This document shows positions 24,201-33,261 of a stretch of 64,000 bases of DNA, piece by piece (within the stretch, counting starts at the first letter, position 1; each line of letters opens with the position of its first letter). The stretch comes from Arenibacter troitsensis (GTDB lineage: Bacteria; Bacteroidota; Bacteroidia; Flavobacteriales; Flavobacteriaceae): contig NZ_FXAO01000001.1 of assembly GCF_900177645.1 (NCBI RefSeq), forward strand, positions 956,712 to 1,020,711, read 5' to 3'. The position numbers and the translations under genes are program-made. A model generated the notes under the pieces. It did not search any database. It saw nothing but the letters and a program-made list of their open reading frames with translations, and had not been told where the DNA came from.

Positions 24201-24488
24201 CAAAATAATAATTTTAGAACTGGAGGAGGTCAAAATCAGGCAATGAATTCTGATTTCTATGAAAAAGGTGATTACTTGGCCTTAAGGGAAATTACATTGA
24301 GTTACAATCTACCTATCACACCAGGAGTTGCAAAGTTGGGTATATCCAATCTTAGATTATATGCTACAGGAAGCAATTTAGGTTACCTCACCAATTATAG
24401 AGGATTATTACCTGAGGACGGAGGAATTGATAATGGTAGATATCCAAATCCACAAACCTTCTTATTAGGGTTGAATGTGTCATTATAA
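21285..24488 (+). CDS. susC: SusC/RagA-family TonB-dependent transporter (sialoglycan PUL)
   Basis: The 1067-residue outer-membrane protein has a signal peptide ending near VYSQ, a CarboxypepD_reg-like domain (about 27-105, with GQPLPGANVLVKNTSNGVQS), a plug domain (about 115-230, with LYVIDGIIRDN and VLKDAAAASIYGSRASNGVV) and a 22-strand barrel to the C-terminal NVSL. It imports glycan fragments with TonB energy, together with the SusD lipoprotein encoded two bases later. It lacks the STN domain found in the second SusC at 59745, so it should not signal through an anti-sigma factor. The palindrome at 21257-21273 points to GntR control. The substrate is inferred to be a sialylated glycan from the surrounding genes. 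Confidence 0.95.
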   Translation: MIRKNKFLSSLLTFVALLLFTGVYSQEKTVTGTISDDSGQPLPGANVLVKNTSNGVQSDFDGNFSINATSSDVLIFSYLGFTKKEISVGDQTLINISLSEDASQLDEVVVVGYGSQSRETLTSSISKLDTKVLENVPFANATQALQGSVAGIRAQQTSGQPGAGTRIIIRGGTSINNPDGAGPLYVIDGIIRDNMDDLNSADIASVQVLKDAAAASIYGSRASNGVVIVTTKTGKGKPKISYNMTTGMSQIGKTYDLVSARDYIYYGRLGLAATGEKHPERLSRLDLPVGAGIGNDLTNNTSFTTQYLQPGVNDHKLNEGWESMPDPIDPSRTIIFQGTDWQEKLFRTGITTNHHLSFSGSTEGAEYDVSVGYLNSEGVALRTDYERYTAKMYGGFNIRDNFKVWGRVNYSTSNNNQVYSSNQIFQRSLGLPPTAKFTFEDGTLAPGQNRSIGNPVYHLGRFDKERRDYRLALSIGADYQIFSDLTFSPFFSYSQEQDLDNSFQKSYFNTATSFNDSRGASADFAQDISTQIEGVFTYAKNIGDDHSMNAKAGFSRVSREAYILGADGRGASSDLISTLNASAEPTNVTSSFSSRNIIGFFGRLNYDYKRKYLITASIRHDGASNLGADFKWGTFPGVSAGWNVHREDFWGDNSPTFSSLKFRVSYGVTGNIGELEDYKYQGEYAVGSRYNGQAAVLNSSLSNDALQWEETEAIGAGFDLGLFNNRVTLLFDYYNRDTHNLITSFTLPKVTGFSSILTNLGDLNNEGVELELNANIIEGENFGWTSALNLSHNKNTITKLPENGNENNRIGGYEVADPVNGGTRWVAGLQEGHAIGDLYTYEVLGVYATTAEAEAGPIDELVAGSDKRKQGGDIIFRDVNNDGIINTLDRVYVGNEYPDWTGGFTNTFNYKNLSLTVRTDFSVGHTIANQMHGVFLGQWQGDIGITKEVLRSWENEGDVTDIPRYYWADQLAQNNNFRTGGGQNQAMNSDFYEKGDYLALREITLSYNLPITPGVAKLGISNLRLYATGSNLGYLTNYRGLLPEDGGIDNGRYPNPQTFLLGLNVSL

Positions 24489-24520
24489 AAATGAACAGAA
24501 AATATAAAAACTTAAATATT

Positions 24521-26002
24521 ATGAAGACATTTAGAGTAATAGCAATGATAATACTTCCATTTATGTTGGTAGCTACATCTTGCGAAAAGGACCTTAACCT
24601 CATTCCTGAAAGTGTTATTGGCGCCAATTCTTATTGGAAAAATCAAGGGGACGTTGATTCTTATGTGAACGGAATGTATGTTAGATTCCGTTCCGATGCA
24701 AATAATAATTTATTTTCATGGGGAGAAGCCCGTTCAGAAGTTTTGAGCTATGGTTTACAAGCTTCTGAGGGTAGGGAAAGATATTTTGAAAATACTTTAG
24801 ATCCCGATGCTGCCGGACCGGATTGGAAGAACCTTTATACGGTCATTCATGACGCAAATTTAATTTTAAAATATAGTCCAGATATTGACTTTGATTCTGA
24901 TGCTAAGAAAAATATAGCCTTGGCACAGGCGCATGCCATGAGAGCATATTGTTATTTTATTATTGCTAAGGTATGGGGAGACGCTCCTGTAAATACTGAA
25001 CCTACAGAGGGGTTTGATCCTGTGAATAGTTTTAAAGCAAGGGACAATGTTTCAGAGGTTATGAGCTTGGTGAAATCTGATATTGATGCAGCTCTGGGAC
25101 TATTCCCCGACAATACATTTTCCAATGGAAGGTCCCAGTGGTCCAAACCAGCAGTAAATGCACTTAAAGGTGATGTATATTTATGGACAGGGAAGCTTAT
25201 GGGAGGCGGAACTTCCGATATAACTACGGCTTTGACTGCATTGGAAAGTGTTAGGACCGCCGACGTGGAATTATTATCCAATTATGATGACATTTTTAGG
25301 TATGACAATAAGGAAAACAAAGAGGTTATAATGGCTATTCATTATGAAGATTTGGAATCTGGTAATAATTTTAATGATGGTATTTATATACGGGGCGACC
25401 AAATTCCATCCAATGGTGACCCAGCTGCCAAGGCTTTGTTAGGAGAAGGCGGTGGATTGAACAGATGGGCTCCGGCAGCAGGTTTTAGAAGTCAATGGAC
25501 TGATGATGATTCGAGAAAGAATGCCACATTTGTTCTGATGAACACGGAAAACCCTAATAACCCTGGTGTTTATGACCAATTTTACGCATCGGCAGCATTG
25601 AAGTATAGAGGTTTTGTTGATGCAGGGACAAGAAAATATATGGATGATATTATCCTATACCGTTACGCGGACGTGCTCTTGATGATTGCCGAGGCCAAAA
25701 ATGCTTTAGGTCAAGATCCTACTCTGGAAATGACATTGATTAGACAAAGGGCTTATGGGGTAAACTATCCTGGTCATGAATTTGTTAGTGGAACAATGGA
25801 CGCCAACGATGCGGCCATATTACAAGAACGTTTATTTGAATTGTCCTTTGAAGGTAAAAGATGGTACGATTTGTTAAGGTTTGGTAAGGCCTTCGAATTG
25901 GTGCCAAGTTTGGTTGGAGAACCAGAACATAAAATGTTATTTCCTATATCACAAGAAACTATTAGTTTGAATGGATTGATTGAACAAAATCCAGGCTATT
26001 AA
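24521..26002 (+). CDS. susD: SusD/RagB-family nutrient-binding lipoprotein
   Basis: From the ATG at 24521 the protein has 493 residues and starts with a lipoprotein signal whose lipobox is LVATSC (Cys about 21). It is followed by the SusD start CEKDLNLIPESVIGANSYWK. TPR-like segments such as ALAQAHAMRAYCYFIIAKVW and the C-terminal LFELSFEGKRWYDLLRFGKA are typical of the family. An in-frame ATG at 24491 is an alternative start. SusD caps the SusC barrel on the cell surface and binds the glycan. A terminator-like hairpin follows at 26052-26079, before the two sulfatase genes. Confidence 0.93.
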   Translation: MKTFRVIAMIILPFMLVATSCEKDLNLIPESVIGANSYWKNQGDVDSYVNGMYVRFRSDANNNLFSWGEARSEVLSYGLQASEGRERYFENTLDPDAAGPDWKNLYTVIHDANLILKYSPDIDFDSDAKKNIALAQAHAMRAYCYFIIAKVWGDAPVNTEPTEGFDPVNSFKARDNVSEVMSLVKSDIDAALGLFPDNTFSNGRSQWSKPAVNALKGDVYLWTGKLMGGGTSDITTALTALESVRTADVELLSNYDDIFRYDNKENKEVIMAIHYEDLESGNNFNDGIYIRGDQIPSNGDPAAKALLGEGGGLNRWAPAAGFRSQWTDDDSRKNATFVLMNTENPNNPGVYDQFYASAALKYRGFVDAGTRKYMDDIILYRYADVLLMIAEAKNALGQDPTLEMTLIRQRAYGVNYPGHEFVSGTMDANDAAILQERLFELSFEGKRWYDLLRFGKAFELVPSLVGEPEHKMLFPISQETISLNGLIEQNPGY

Positions 26003-26051
26003 TAAATCAGTTAATAATATTGAGTTAGTTTAGTTGTTGAGTTAGTTAAAG

Positions 26052-26079
26052 AGGAAGGTTTATGGCCTTCCTTTTTTTT
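26052..26079 (+). terminator. Intrinsic terminator/attenuator after susD
   Basis: AGGAAGG (26052-26058) and CCTTCCT (26066-26072) form a 7-bp stem over a 7-base loop followed by a run of T. It would end or reduce transcription between susCD and the following sulfatases. Confidence 0.7.
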
Positions 26080-26108
26080 AAATTTTAATGCATATCTTTT
26101 TGCATCTT

Positions 26109-27512
26109 ATGAAAAATTTGAAAATATTATTCATTATTCTTTGTTGTTGTCTTTCCAGTCAAAATGTTCACACTCAAACTCTCGATTTACCGAATTTTGT
26201 GATTATTTTAGCTGATGATTTAGGGTACGGCGATCTTGGAATTTACGGTCACCCATGGATAAAGACGCCCAATCTAGATAAATTGGCTGAAGAAGGTATA
26301 AGAATGACAGACTGCTATGCCTCATCTCCAATGTGTTCTCCTTCAAGGGCAGGATTGCTAACAGGAAGGGTACCTTACAGGACCGGGGTATATGATTGGA
26401 TAGCCCCGGACTCAACTATGTATTTACCAATAGAGGAAACGACCATTGCTTCAATTTTGAAGACGAAGGGATACCAGACGGCAAGTATTGGTAAGTGGCA
26501 TTTAAACGGGACGTTCAATGTCCCAAATCAACCACAACCGGATGATCATGGTTTTGATTACTGGTTTGGTTGCCAGTATAGTCTAGAGCACCTTGACCCG
26601 GTAGGATTCTTTAGAAATGGGAAAGCTGTTACATCAAAGGGTTATGCGGCCGATATTGTCGCAAATGAAGCAATAGGTTGGCTCGAACAAAGAAGAGACC
26701 CAGATCGCCCTTTTTTTCAGTATATCGCCTTTCTTGAGCCACACGAACCAATAATGTCACCGGTAGATCTGATAGAACAATATTTGGATCAGGGGAAGAA
26801 AGCTGAGTATTATGCAAATGTGACTAACTTGGATCGAGCGATTGGAAGAATATTAAACAAATTGGATGAATTGGGGTTGTCAGAAAGCACCTTGATTATA
26901 TTTACCTCGGATAATGGTCCGGCGCAATATACTCCCGATGGCTATTTTAATAAGTCTCATGGCTCCGCAGGTCCTTTCAAGGGCTATAAACGTCATATGT
27001 TTGAAGGAGGTCTAAGAGTGCCTGGAATATTTAGGTGGAAGGGGAAGATTGCGCCAGGACAAATCAGCGCAACACCAATCTCTAACACTGATATTTTTCC
27101 AACACTTTCCCAATTGGCTGGAATTGAAATACCTAAAGAACTCGTTCTTGATGGTACGGATATAAGTCCAATTTTTCATAATGAGGAAGTAAAAAGAATT
27201 AAGTCTTTGCATTGGCATTTCTATGATCCATGGGGAGGGCCACAATCTTTATTACGGGAAGGTGATTTTGTTTTAGGAGCACAATGGGATGCCGGTGACT
27301 TTCATAAAGGTGGGAGGTTCCACCCAAAAGAGGTAAGTGTTATTAAAAGTACAGTACTTACAGATTTTAGCTTGTACAATATCAAACATGATCAATATCA
27401 AGTTATGGATATTTCAAAATCTGAACCAAGGGTATTTAAAAAATTAAAAAAAGCGTTGATTACTTATCACAAAGAGGTTATGGAAGAAGCTCCTTATATT
27501 AAAATACATTAA
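26109..27512 (+). CDS. S1-family sulfatase (arylsulfatase A-like)
   Basis: From the ATG at 26109 (preferred over 26088 because it begins the signal peptide MKNLKILFIILCCCLSSQ) the enzyme has 467 residues. Metal ligands appear in ILADDLGYGD (about 34-42). The formylglycine signature C-S-P-S-R is at about 76-80, followed by AGLLTGR. Further ligands appear in FTSDNGPAQYTPDGY. Cys76 must be oxidised by a formylglycine-generating enzyme, which is not in this window. The protein is exported to the periplasm and removes sulfate esters from a glycan. It follows susD and probably acts on the imported oligosaccharide. The exact S1 subfamily cannot be set by eye. Confidence 0.9.
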   Translation: MKNLKILFIILCCCLSSQNVHTQTLDLPNFVIILADDLGYGDLGIYGHPWIKTPNLDKLAEEGIRMTDCYASSPMCSPSRAGLLTGRVPYRTGVYDWIAPDSTMYLPIEETTIASILKTKGYQTASIGKWHLNGTFNVPNQPQPDDHGFDYWFGCQYSLEHLDPVGFFRNGKAVTSKGYAADIVANEAIGWLEQRRDPDRPFFQYIAFLEPHEPIMSPVDLIEQYLDQGKKAEYYANVTNLDRAIGRILNKLDELGLSESTLIIFTSDNGPAQYTPDGYFNKSHGSAGPFKGYKRHMFEGGLRVPGIFRWKGKIAPGQISATPISNTDIFPTLSQLAGIEIPKELVLDGTDISPIFHNEEVKRIKSLHWHFYDPWGGPQSLLREGDFVLGAQWDAGDFHKGGRFHPKEVSVIKSTVLTDFSLYNIKHDQYQVMDISKSEPRVFKKLKKALITYHKEVMEEAPYIKIH

Positions 27513-27522
27513 ATATAAACCG

Positions 27523-29034
27523 ATGAAGACATCAGTAATGACTATTTTGATTTTATCCTTTTTTTCATTATTTATATTCGGGTGTAAATCAGGCGAGGAA
27601 ATAAATAAGCAAAGACCTAATATTTTATTGATTGTTTCCGAGGACAATGGTCCAGACCTTGGCTGCTATGGTATTAAGGAGGTAAGCACGCCCAATTTGG
27701 ATAATTTGGCTAAGGAAGGAGTGTTGTTCGAACGGGCATTCGTTCCTTATAGTGTATGTAGTCCTTCTCGGGCTGTGATTTTTACAGGGTTATATCCACA
27801 TCAAAATGGACAGATAGGGTTGGCTACCCATAAGTTTAAAATGTACGATAACATAAAAACTTTACCAAAATATTTGAATGAAGCGGGATATTCCACTGGT
27901 ATTATAGGTAAGCTTCATGTAAATCCGGAGAAGGAAATTCCTTTTGATTTTAGTGCAATTCCAGGCAGTAATTTTGGGAAGAAGGATCTTAAGCAATATG
28001 CGGTGGAAGCCTATAATTTCATTAATGGTTCGGATAAACCTTTTTTTTTAATGGTGAATTATCCAGATGCCCATTTCCCGTTACAAAAACAAGTTGAAGG
28101 GATGCCCAAAGATCCATTGGATGGTAGTGATTTGAATGGTTCCTTACCGTTTATAGGGGCTGATAGTGAACGGTTAAGGGAGTATACGGCTAACTATTAT
28201 AACAGTATGAACAGATTGGATGAATCAGTAGGGATGCTGTTAAAAGAACTCCAAGCCTCTGGGAAAGCAGATAATACAATTATTATATATTTAGGTGATC
28301 ACGGGGCACAATTCTCAAGAGGAAAATGTAGCAACTACGAGGCTGGATTGCGAATTCCTCTCATAATTAAAAATCCTGACACAAAAGCAAAGGGTATTCG
28401 TCAAAACGAATTAGTTAATACCATCGATTTATTACCGACCTTCCTTGATATCGCAAAAGTGGATTTCCCGAAAAATCTTCCAGGTATGTCGTTATTGCCT
28501 TTATTGAAAGGAGCTCATATGAAAAATAATAGGAAATATATATTTGCAGGCGGAAACGGATCCACAAGTTTATTGTACTATCCGCGAAGAAGCGTTAGGG
28601 ACGACAGATACAAGCTAATATTAAACATCCTCCACGGTAAGGAAAATCCACATTATGCCTTTTATGAAACACATGTAAATGATCATTTTGATGCAGGGAC
28701 TGAAGAGGAGGAAATTAATAATTCATCAACAGAAGTAATTGCTGCGTATAAAGTATGGAAAAATCCTCCAAAATATGAGTTGTACGACTTGCAAAACGAC
28801 CCCTACGAATTCAATAATCTCGCAGAGGATATGCAGTATCAAGATATTTTGGGAAACATGATTGTTGCCTTGGACACTTGGCGGGCCGAGACCAACGATC
28901 CCTTAGCCGATCCTATAAAATTTGCCAGATTTAATAAGGAAATGGATTCAATAAACATCTATTTACCAAATCATTCTTATTCCAAGAATAAGGATTTCAA
29001 ATGGCATTACCCAGACTATTTCATACCTAATTGA
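27523..29034 (+). CDS. Sulfatase lipoprotein, heparan N-sulfatase (SGSH)-like
   Basis: The 503-residue protein has a lipobox LFIFGC (Cys21) and the sulfatase domain with ILLIVSEDNGPDLGCYG, the formylglycine motif C-S-P-S-R at 79-83, and TGLYPHQNG followed by TGIIGKLHVNPEKEIPFDF. The last two segments closely resemble those of N-sulfoglucosamine sulfohydrolase (sulfamidase), which removes N- or O-sulfate from amino sugars. It begins 10 bases after the preceding sulfatase and should be cotranscribed. The link to a sialic-acid locus suggests a sulfated HexNAc-containing substrate. Subfamily assignment is from segment likeness only. Confidence 0.88.
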   Translation: MKTSVMTILILSFFSLFIFGCKSGEEINKQRPNILLIVSEDNGPDLGCYGIKEVSTPNLDNLAKEGVLFERAFVPYSVCSPSRAVIFTGLYPHQNGQIGLATHKFKMYDNIKTLPKYLNEAGYSTGIIGKLHVNPEKEIPFDFSAIPGSNFGKKDLKQYAVEAYNFINGSDKPFFLMVNYPDAHFPLQKQVEGMPKDPLDGSDLNGSLPFIGADSERLREYTANYYNSMNRLDESVGMLLKELQASGKADNTIIIYLGDHGAQFSRGKCSNYEAGLRIPLIIKNPDTKAKGIRQNELVNTIDLLPTFLDIAKVDFPKNLPGMSLLPLLKGAHMKNNRKYIFAGGNGSTSLLYYPRRSVRDDRYKLILNILHGKENPHYAFYETHVNDHFDAGTEEEEINNSSTEVIAAYKVWKNPPKYELYDLQNDPYEFNNLAEDMQYQDILGNMIVALDTWRAETNDPLADPIKFARFNKEMDSINIYLPNHSYSKNKDFKWHYPDYFIPN

Positions 29035-29086
29035 GATTGAAAAACCTATGCCATGAGCAATGTCGTTAGCCTACTAAGTTTGCCCC

Positions 29087-29123
29087 ACCTTCTCTAGCAT
29101 TTTCAACCGACGAAAGAGAAGGT
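29087..29123. terminator. Possible bidirectional terminator between convergent genes
   Basis: ACCTTCTCT (29087-29095) and AGAGAAGGT (29115-29123) are perfect 9-bp complements with a 19-base spacer, midway between the convergent sulfatase and mutarotase genes. No strong T-run follows. Confidence 0.4.
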
Positions 29124-29192
29124 ATTGGGATAAATATTCTAATAATACAATTTATTTTATGAAGGGTGTAGGTTTATGATAACTGCCCATAG

Positions 29193-30362
29193 CTATATTT
29201 TAAAACCTTTACCTAAAACTATATTATTGAGTGATAATTTTAAAATTCCTGCGGTTCTTACTCCAGGGCTTATTTCTCCACCTGGAATAAAAATGGCATT
29301 ATCCCAAAATAAGGCATTCGTTACAATTTGTGGATTTTTTGGTAGTGTTGCCAATTTAGTCCAGCTATCCTCTATTGAATTATAGGACCACAAAATTCTT
29401 GAGAAGGTAGTTTCCCTTAAAAGTGACATACACTCTTTTTCCATGGTTTTTATTTTTTCAAGCACATTTGCTTGGTTAGCAGCACGGCCACTTTTTATTT
29501 CTTTAATTTGATGTTCCAATTCTAATCTTATTGCTAGGGGCTGGTTCTCTCCGCCAGCACCGCCAAAAATTAATATATTGGCCTTCCCAATAGATAATAC
29601 AGGCGCGGCGGCGATAAAGCCGTTTGAAATCAATGGTGTGTCATTGTTTGGAATATCTTGTTTTTGCGTCCACTTACTATTGGTTATGTTGTACTCATAT
29701 ACATCCGACAGCATTTTTGTACTTGGGCAAAGCATAGTGTTATAATATGTTCCGCTCATAACATATAAATATGAACAGGATCCTTTTTTGTGTCCGCTTA
29801 TCACGGCTTGGATTCTGCCTTGACCAGGAAAACCTTCTAGGGACTCCCATTTTTGACTTCTAGGGTCTGCGTTAAGATCCAATGAAAATATATAATCTGT
29901 AGCTTCCCCTCCTATAGTAGTTTGACCACCTACTACATACACCACATCATTTATTTCGCATGCGGACAAATTGCACAAGGGGACAGGGAGAAAAGGCATT
30001 TCTTTTAGACATACCTGTCTTACGGACTTGTCCCATTCCATGAGAAACACAGTATTGACAACAACCTTGCCGTTTTCGCCACCGATGCATAGGACACCCA
30101 ATTTTGTTGAAACTGAAGCTCCATTGGCTAATGGTTCAGGCAATTGTGAGGTCTGATTGGCAGACCATTCGTATGTCAACTCTAAATTTCGTTTCTTGAG
30201 TGCAAATATGGTGTTGTACCATTTTTTATTCCCGCCTTCCCAAAGTTTTTTATCTGGAAAGTTTGTTCCTCCGGCGATTAGCATAACATCATTATGGATG
30301 CCACTAAAGCAACCGTTAAGGCCTTTTATGACTGGAATTTCTGCTACTACGATTGATTTCAT
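29193..30362 (-). CDS. Cyclically permuted kelch mutarotase (NanM-like), cytoplasmic type
   Basis: The 389-residue protein consists of kelch repeats with typical GG doublets (VMLIAGGTNFPDKKLWEGGN, VLCIGGENGK, VYVVGGQTTIGG, ILIFGGAGGENQPLA, IFIPGGEISPGVRT). This text matches the N-acetylneuraminate epimerase/mutarotase family, which converts the alpha-anomer released by sialidases to the beta-anomer. Unlike the related domain of the adjacent transporter, it has no signal peptide, so it should act in the cytoplasm, perhaps supplying the anomer preferred by NanA. It follows the symporter gene on the same strand after about 100 bases. Confidence 0.85.
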   Translation of the reverse strand: MKSIVVAEIPVIKGLNGCFSGIHNDVMLIAGGTNFPDKKLWEGGNKKWYNTIFALKKRNLELTYEWSANQTSQLPEPLANGASVSTKLGVLCIGGENGKVVVNTVFLMEWDKSVRQVCLKEMPFLPVPLCNLSACEINDVVYVVGGQTTIGGEATDYIFSLDLNADPRSQKWESLEGFPGQGRIQAVISGHKKGSCSYLYVMSGTYYNTMLCPSTKMLSDVYEYNITNSKWTQKQDIPNNDTPLISNGFIAAAPVLSIGKANILIFGGAGGENQPLAIRLELEHQIKEIKSGRAANQANVLEKIKTMEKECMSLLRETTFSRILWSYNSIEDSWTKLATLPKNPQIVTNALFWDNAIFIPGGEISPGVRTAGILKLSLNNIVLGKGFKI

Positions 30363-30465
30363 TGATTATTATTGGGTACTTTTGGGGTTTGATTTAGATT
30401 TTACTTTTGGCTCTCTCGTTGTGTTGTTTTATCTGGGTGTGTGGTCTAATGTAATGGGTGATTTA

Positions 30466-33069
30466 CTACTTTGTATCTTTAAAGATTAAACTGAATACAT
30501 AGCCAAAAATAAAGCAAGAGCCGACCCCTATTAAAGAGTATAAGAGAAAATTTATTGGGGTATAGACACTCACATACCATAGCAATACGGCACTTAGTAC
30601 CAAGCCTATTATTGTTCCTGTGGAATTAGCTCGTTTTGTAAGCATCCCTAATAAGAACATACCACCCAATCCTCCAGTAAACAATCCTAGAAATCTATAA
30701 AACTGGTCCCACAAGGATTTAATACTCGAATTTGCCATCCATAAGGCCAACAAAACTCCTAATATCCCTATAATAACGGTTATGATCCTAGCGACCTTTA
30801 ATAGTTTTATATCCGGTATATTTGGATTGTACCGTTTGAATAAATCGTTGCAAAATGCTGTGGAAACTGAATTTAAACTGCTGCTGATACTGGACATTGC
30901 TGCTGAAAAGATACCTGCAATTAGTAGGCCCGATACGCCCTTAGGCAGTTCCTTTACTATATACCATGGAAATAGCGAATCATTATTGGAAATAGCTGGA
31001 GAAAGCTTTTCAGGCATTTCAGAGTAAAAAATATACAATAATGTACCTATTCCAAAAAATATGATGGTTGCGGGAAGCGTAAGTAACGCATTGGTATAAA
31101 GTGTCTTTTGGGAGTCCTTGATATTGCTACTAGTCAAAAATCGTTGAACTACAGTTTGATCGGTTCCTTGGGTGACCATTGCAGAAGCTAATCCTCCTAT
31201 AAAGACTACCCAAAAGGTGGATTCGGTAAAATTAATGTCGAAATTGATAACATTGAACTTTTCCTTTTCAGAGGCATAGGCTATTATCTCAGTGATGGAG
31301 GAATCCGTATGCACTAGAATCCAGATTATTGCGACAATACTTCCGCCCAACAGTACAATTACTTGCAATACATCGGTCCAAATTACTGCTTCTATACCAC
31401 CAAAAGTGGTGTATAGAATACATAATACCCCCATTAGTAAAATACAGGTTTCTACGGAGATACCTGTAACTATCGAGATGGCCAGTGAAGGCAACAAAAG
31501 TACAATTCCTATTCTTCCCAATTGGAAAATGATAAATGAAATACTGCCAAATGCCCGGGCAAAATAGTTGAATCTTTTCTCCAAATATTCGTATGCTGTT
31601 GATATATGTAACTGATTAAAAAATGGAATAAAAATGAAAGCTATAAGTGGAGTTATTGCAATAGCGGCAATATTCAGCATAAAGAAAGACCAATCCGTTG
31701 TGAAAGATTTCGCTGGAATGGCCATAAAAGTTATTGCGCTCAAAAGTGTGCCAAATACACTTAATCCCGAAGCCCACCATGGAATTCTACCGCCGCCAAC
31801 AAAGTAATCATCGGTTGATTTTTGTTTACGTGAGAAATAAATCCCTATGAATAAGGAAATTAATAGGTATAAAATTAACACTAAATAATTAAGAAATCCA
31901 AAAACGTGGGTTGCCTCGGTATCTTGAAATTTAAAAACTTTTGGAGTCCTTATTCCAGGGGAAACTTCTCCTGATACTAACAAAAAACTGTCCTCTTTTT
32001 TAATGCCTAGGGAAGTAACAGGAAGTTTAAAATTTAAGGTATCAAAAACGAACCATTTGTTGGTCATCGTATTATAAGCCAATACTTCATTACTAAAACC
32101 TGGGTGATTTATGAGGATTTGATTTTTTTTCTGAGTTAAGTATTGCGCAATACTGTCATTTTTTGCTGTTTCAATCTCTATAGTCAATGATTCCAATTGC
32201 TTGAACAACACTTCATCCGATCCTCCATAGACTAGGATATGCATGGATCCGGATGGTTCTGCAGAGGCACCCATGATTACTTTTTTAGAGCCATTAAGTA
32301 CCAAATCTCCTTCATTTTTCCATTGCCCTTTCTTAATATCATAGGAAAGGAAATTGGTCAAATGGTTAGATACTTCGCCTTTTTTTTGATTTCTTCCACC
32401 TATTAAGAAAATGCTCTTGGAGGTGGAAGTTTCCTGTACCGCCATGGAATGTACGGCCCGGGGTTCTCCTGGGAAATCATGTAGCTGTTCCCAGTAATCT
32501 TTGTTCTCTAGATTAATCCGATAGAAGGAATTTGAACTTGTCTGCGCATTCATTCCCCCGGCAACATATACATAACCATCTGTATAGACTGCGTTGGTAT
32601 AGGCCAAGGGTTCGGGCAAATTGGGATAATTTTCCAGTTCTAGTTCTTTTTTGGTTGTGTCAAATGAGATTTGAAACACCTCGTCGCTGATGTGGTCTTT
32701 GTTGTTGCCTCCAATAATAAGTACTCCCCCAGGGATAGAAACAGATGCTCCATATGCCAATGGTATTGGTAAAGTTTTTTTTGATAGAGTCCAAATTCCA
32801 TTTTCCAAGTAATATATAGAGTCATACCATTCTTTAGAACCTCCTTCCCAGGGTTTTCCGGCTGGGAAATTAGCCCCGCCAGCCGCTATCACAATGTTAT
32901 CCTGAATACCACCCATCATACCGGCATATCCCAAGGATACTATGCCATTGGCCACTGGAGGTATTTCGGGCTCATAAGTAACGTGTATGCTTGTGGAGTT
33001 TTGCGAGAACAGCAATGAGGAAAGGAGTAAAAAGAAAAATGAGCAATAAAATAACTTATATATTTTCAT
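30466..33069 (-). CDS. NanM-type mutarotase fused to Na+/solute symporter (sialic acid transporter)
   Basis: This is an 867-residue fusion. Residues 1-22 are a signal peptide. About 30-385 form a kelch mutarotase domain (GIVSLGYAGMMGGIQDNIVI, GGANFPAGKPWEGG, LVSGEVSPGIRTPKVFKF). From about 395 to the end there is a sodium:solute symporter with about 13 membrane helices, including GIYFSRKQKSTDDYFVGGGR and FGTLLSAITFMAIPAKSF, the usual SSS start. The kelch part should sit in the periplasm and present the correct sialic-acid anomer to the transporter. It lies in an operon-like order AGE epimerase, symporter, mutarotase. The sialic-acid substrate is inferred from the fused domain and neighbours, both consistent. 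Confidence 0.9.
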   Translation of the reverse strand: MKIYKLFYCSFFFLLLSSLLFSQNSTSIHVTYEPEIPPVANGIVSLGYAGMMGGIQDNIVIAAGGANFPAGKPWEGGSKEWYDSIYYLENGIWTLSKKTLPIPLAYGASVSIPGGVLIIGGNNKDHISDEVFQISFDTTKKELELENYPNLPEPLAYTNAVYTDGYVYVAGGMNAQTSSNSFYRINLENKDYWEQLHDFPGEPRAVHSMAVQETSTSKSIFLIGGRNQKKGEVSNHLTNFLSYDIKKGQWKNEGDLVLNGSKKVIMGASAEPSGSMHILVYGGSDEVLFKQLESLTIEIETAKNDSIAQYLTQKKNQILINHPGFSNEVLAYNTMTNKWFVFDTLNFKLPVTSLGIKKEDSFLLVSGEVSPGIRTPKVFKFQDTEATHVFGFLNYLVLILYLLISLFIGIYFSRKQKSTDDYFVGGGRIPWWASGLSVFGTLLSAITFMAIPAKSFTTDWSFFMLNIAAIAITPLIAFIFIPFFNQLHISTAYEYLEKRFNYFARAFGSISFIIFQLGRIGIVLLLPSLAISIVTGISVETCILLMGVLCILYTTFGGIEAVIWTDVLQVIVLLGGSIVAIIWILVHTDSSITEIIAYASEKEKFNVINFDINFTESTFWVVFIGGLASAMVTQGTDQTVVQRFLTSSNIKDSQKTLYTNALLTLPATIIFFGIGTLLYIFYSEMPEKLSPAISNNDSLFPWYIVKELPKGVSGLLIAGIFSAAMSSISSSLNSVSTAFCNDLFKRYNPNIPDIKLLKVARIITVIIGILGVLLALWMANSSIKSLWDQFYRFLGLFTGGLGGMFLLGMLTKRANSTGTIIGLVLSAVLLWYVSVYTPINFLLYSLIGVGSCFIFGYVFSLIFKDTK

Positions 33070-33261
33070 TAAAAGTTTTTTAATTTGATTTAAAGAAATA
33101 CAATTTAATTGAGTAAATTGTTAATTACATTTTATAGTATAAATAAGTGTCGCATTGTAAATATTAGCAAACGTCATTTTGGCTTAATTAATAGGTAACT
33201 GTAATTGTCCCATCAGAATGAATTCAATTCACTTAAATAATTTATGGTCTTTAATTAAAAC

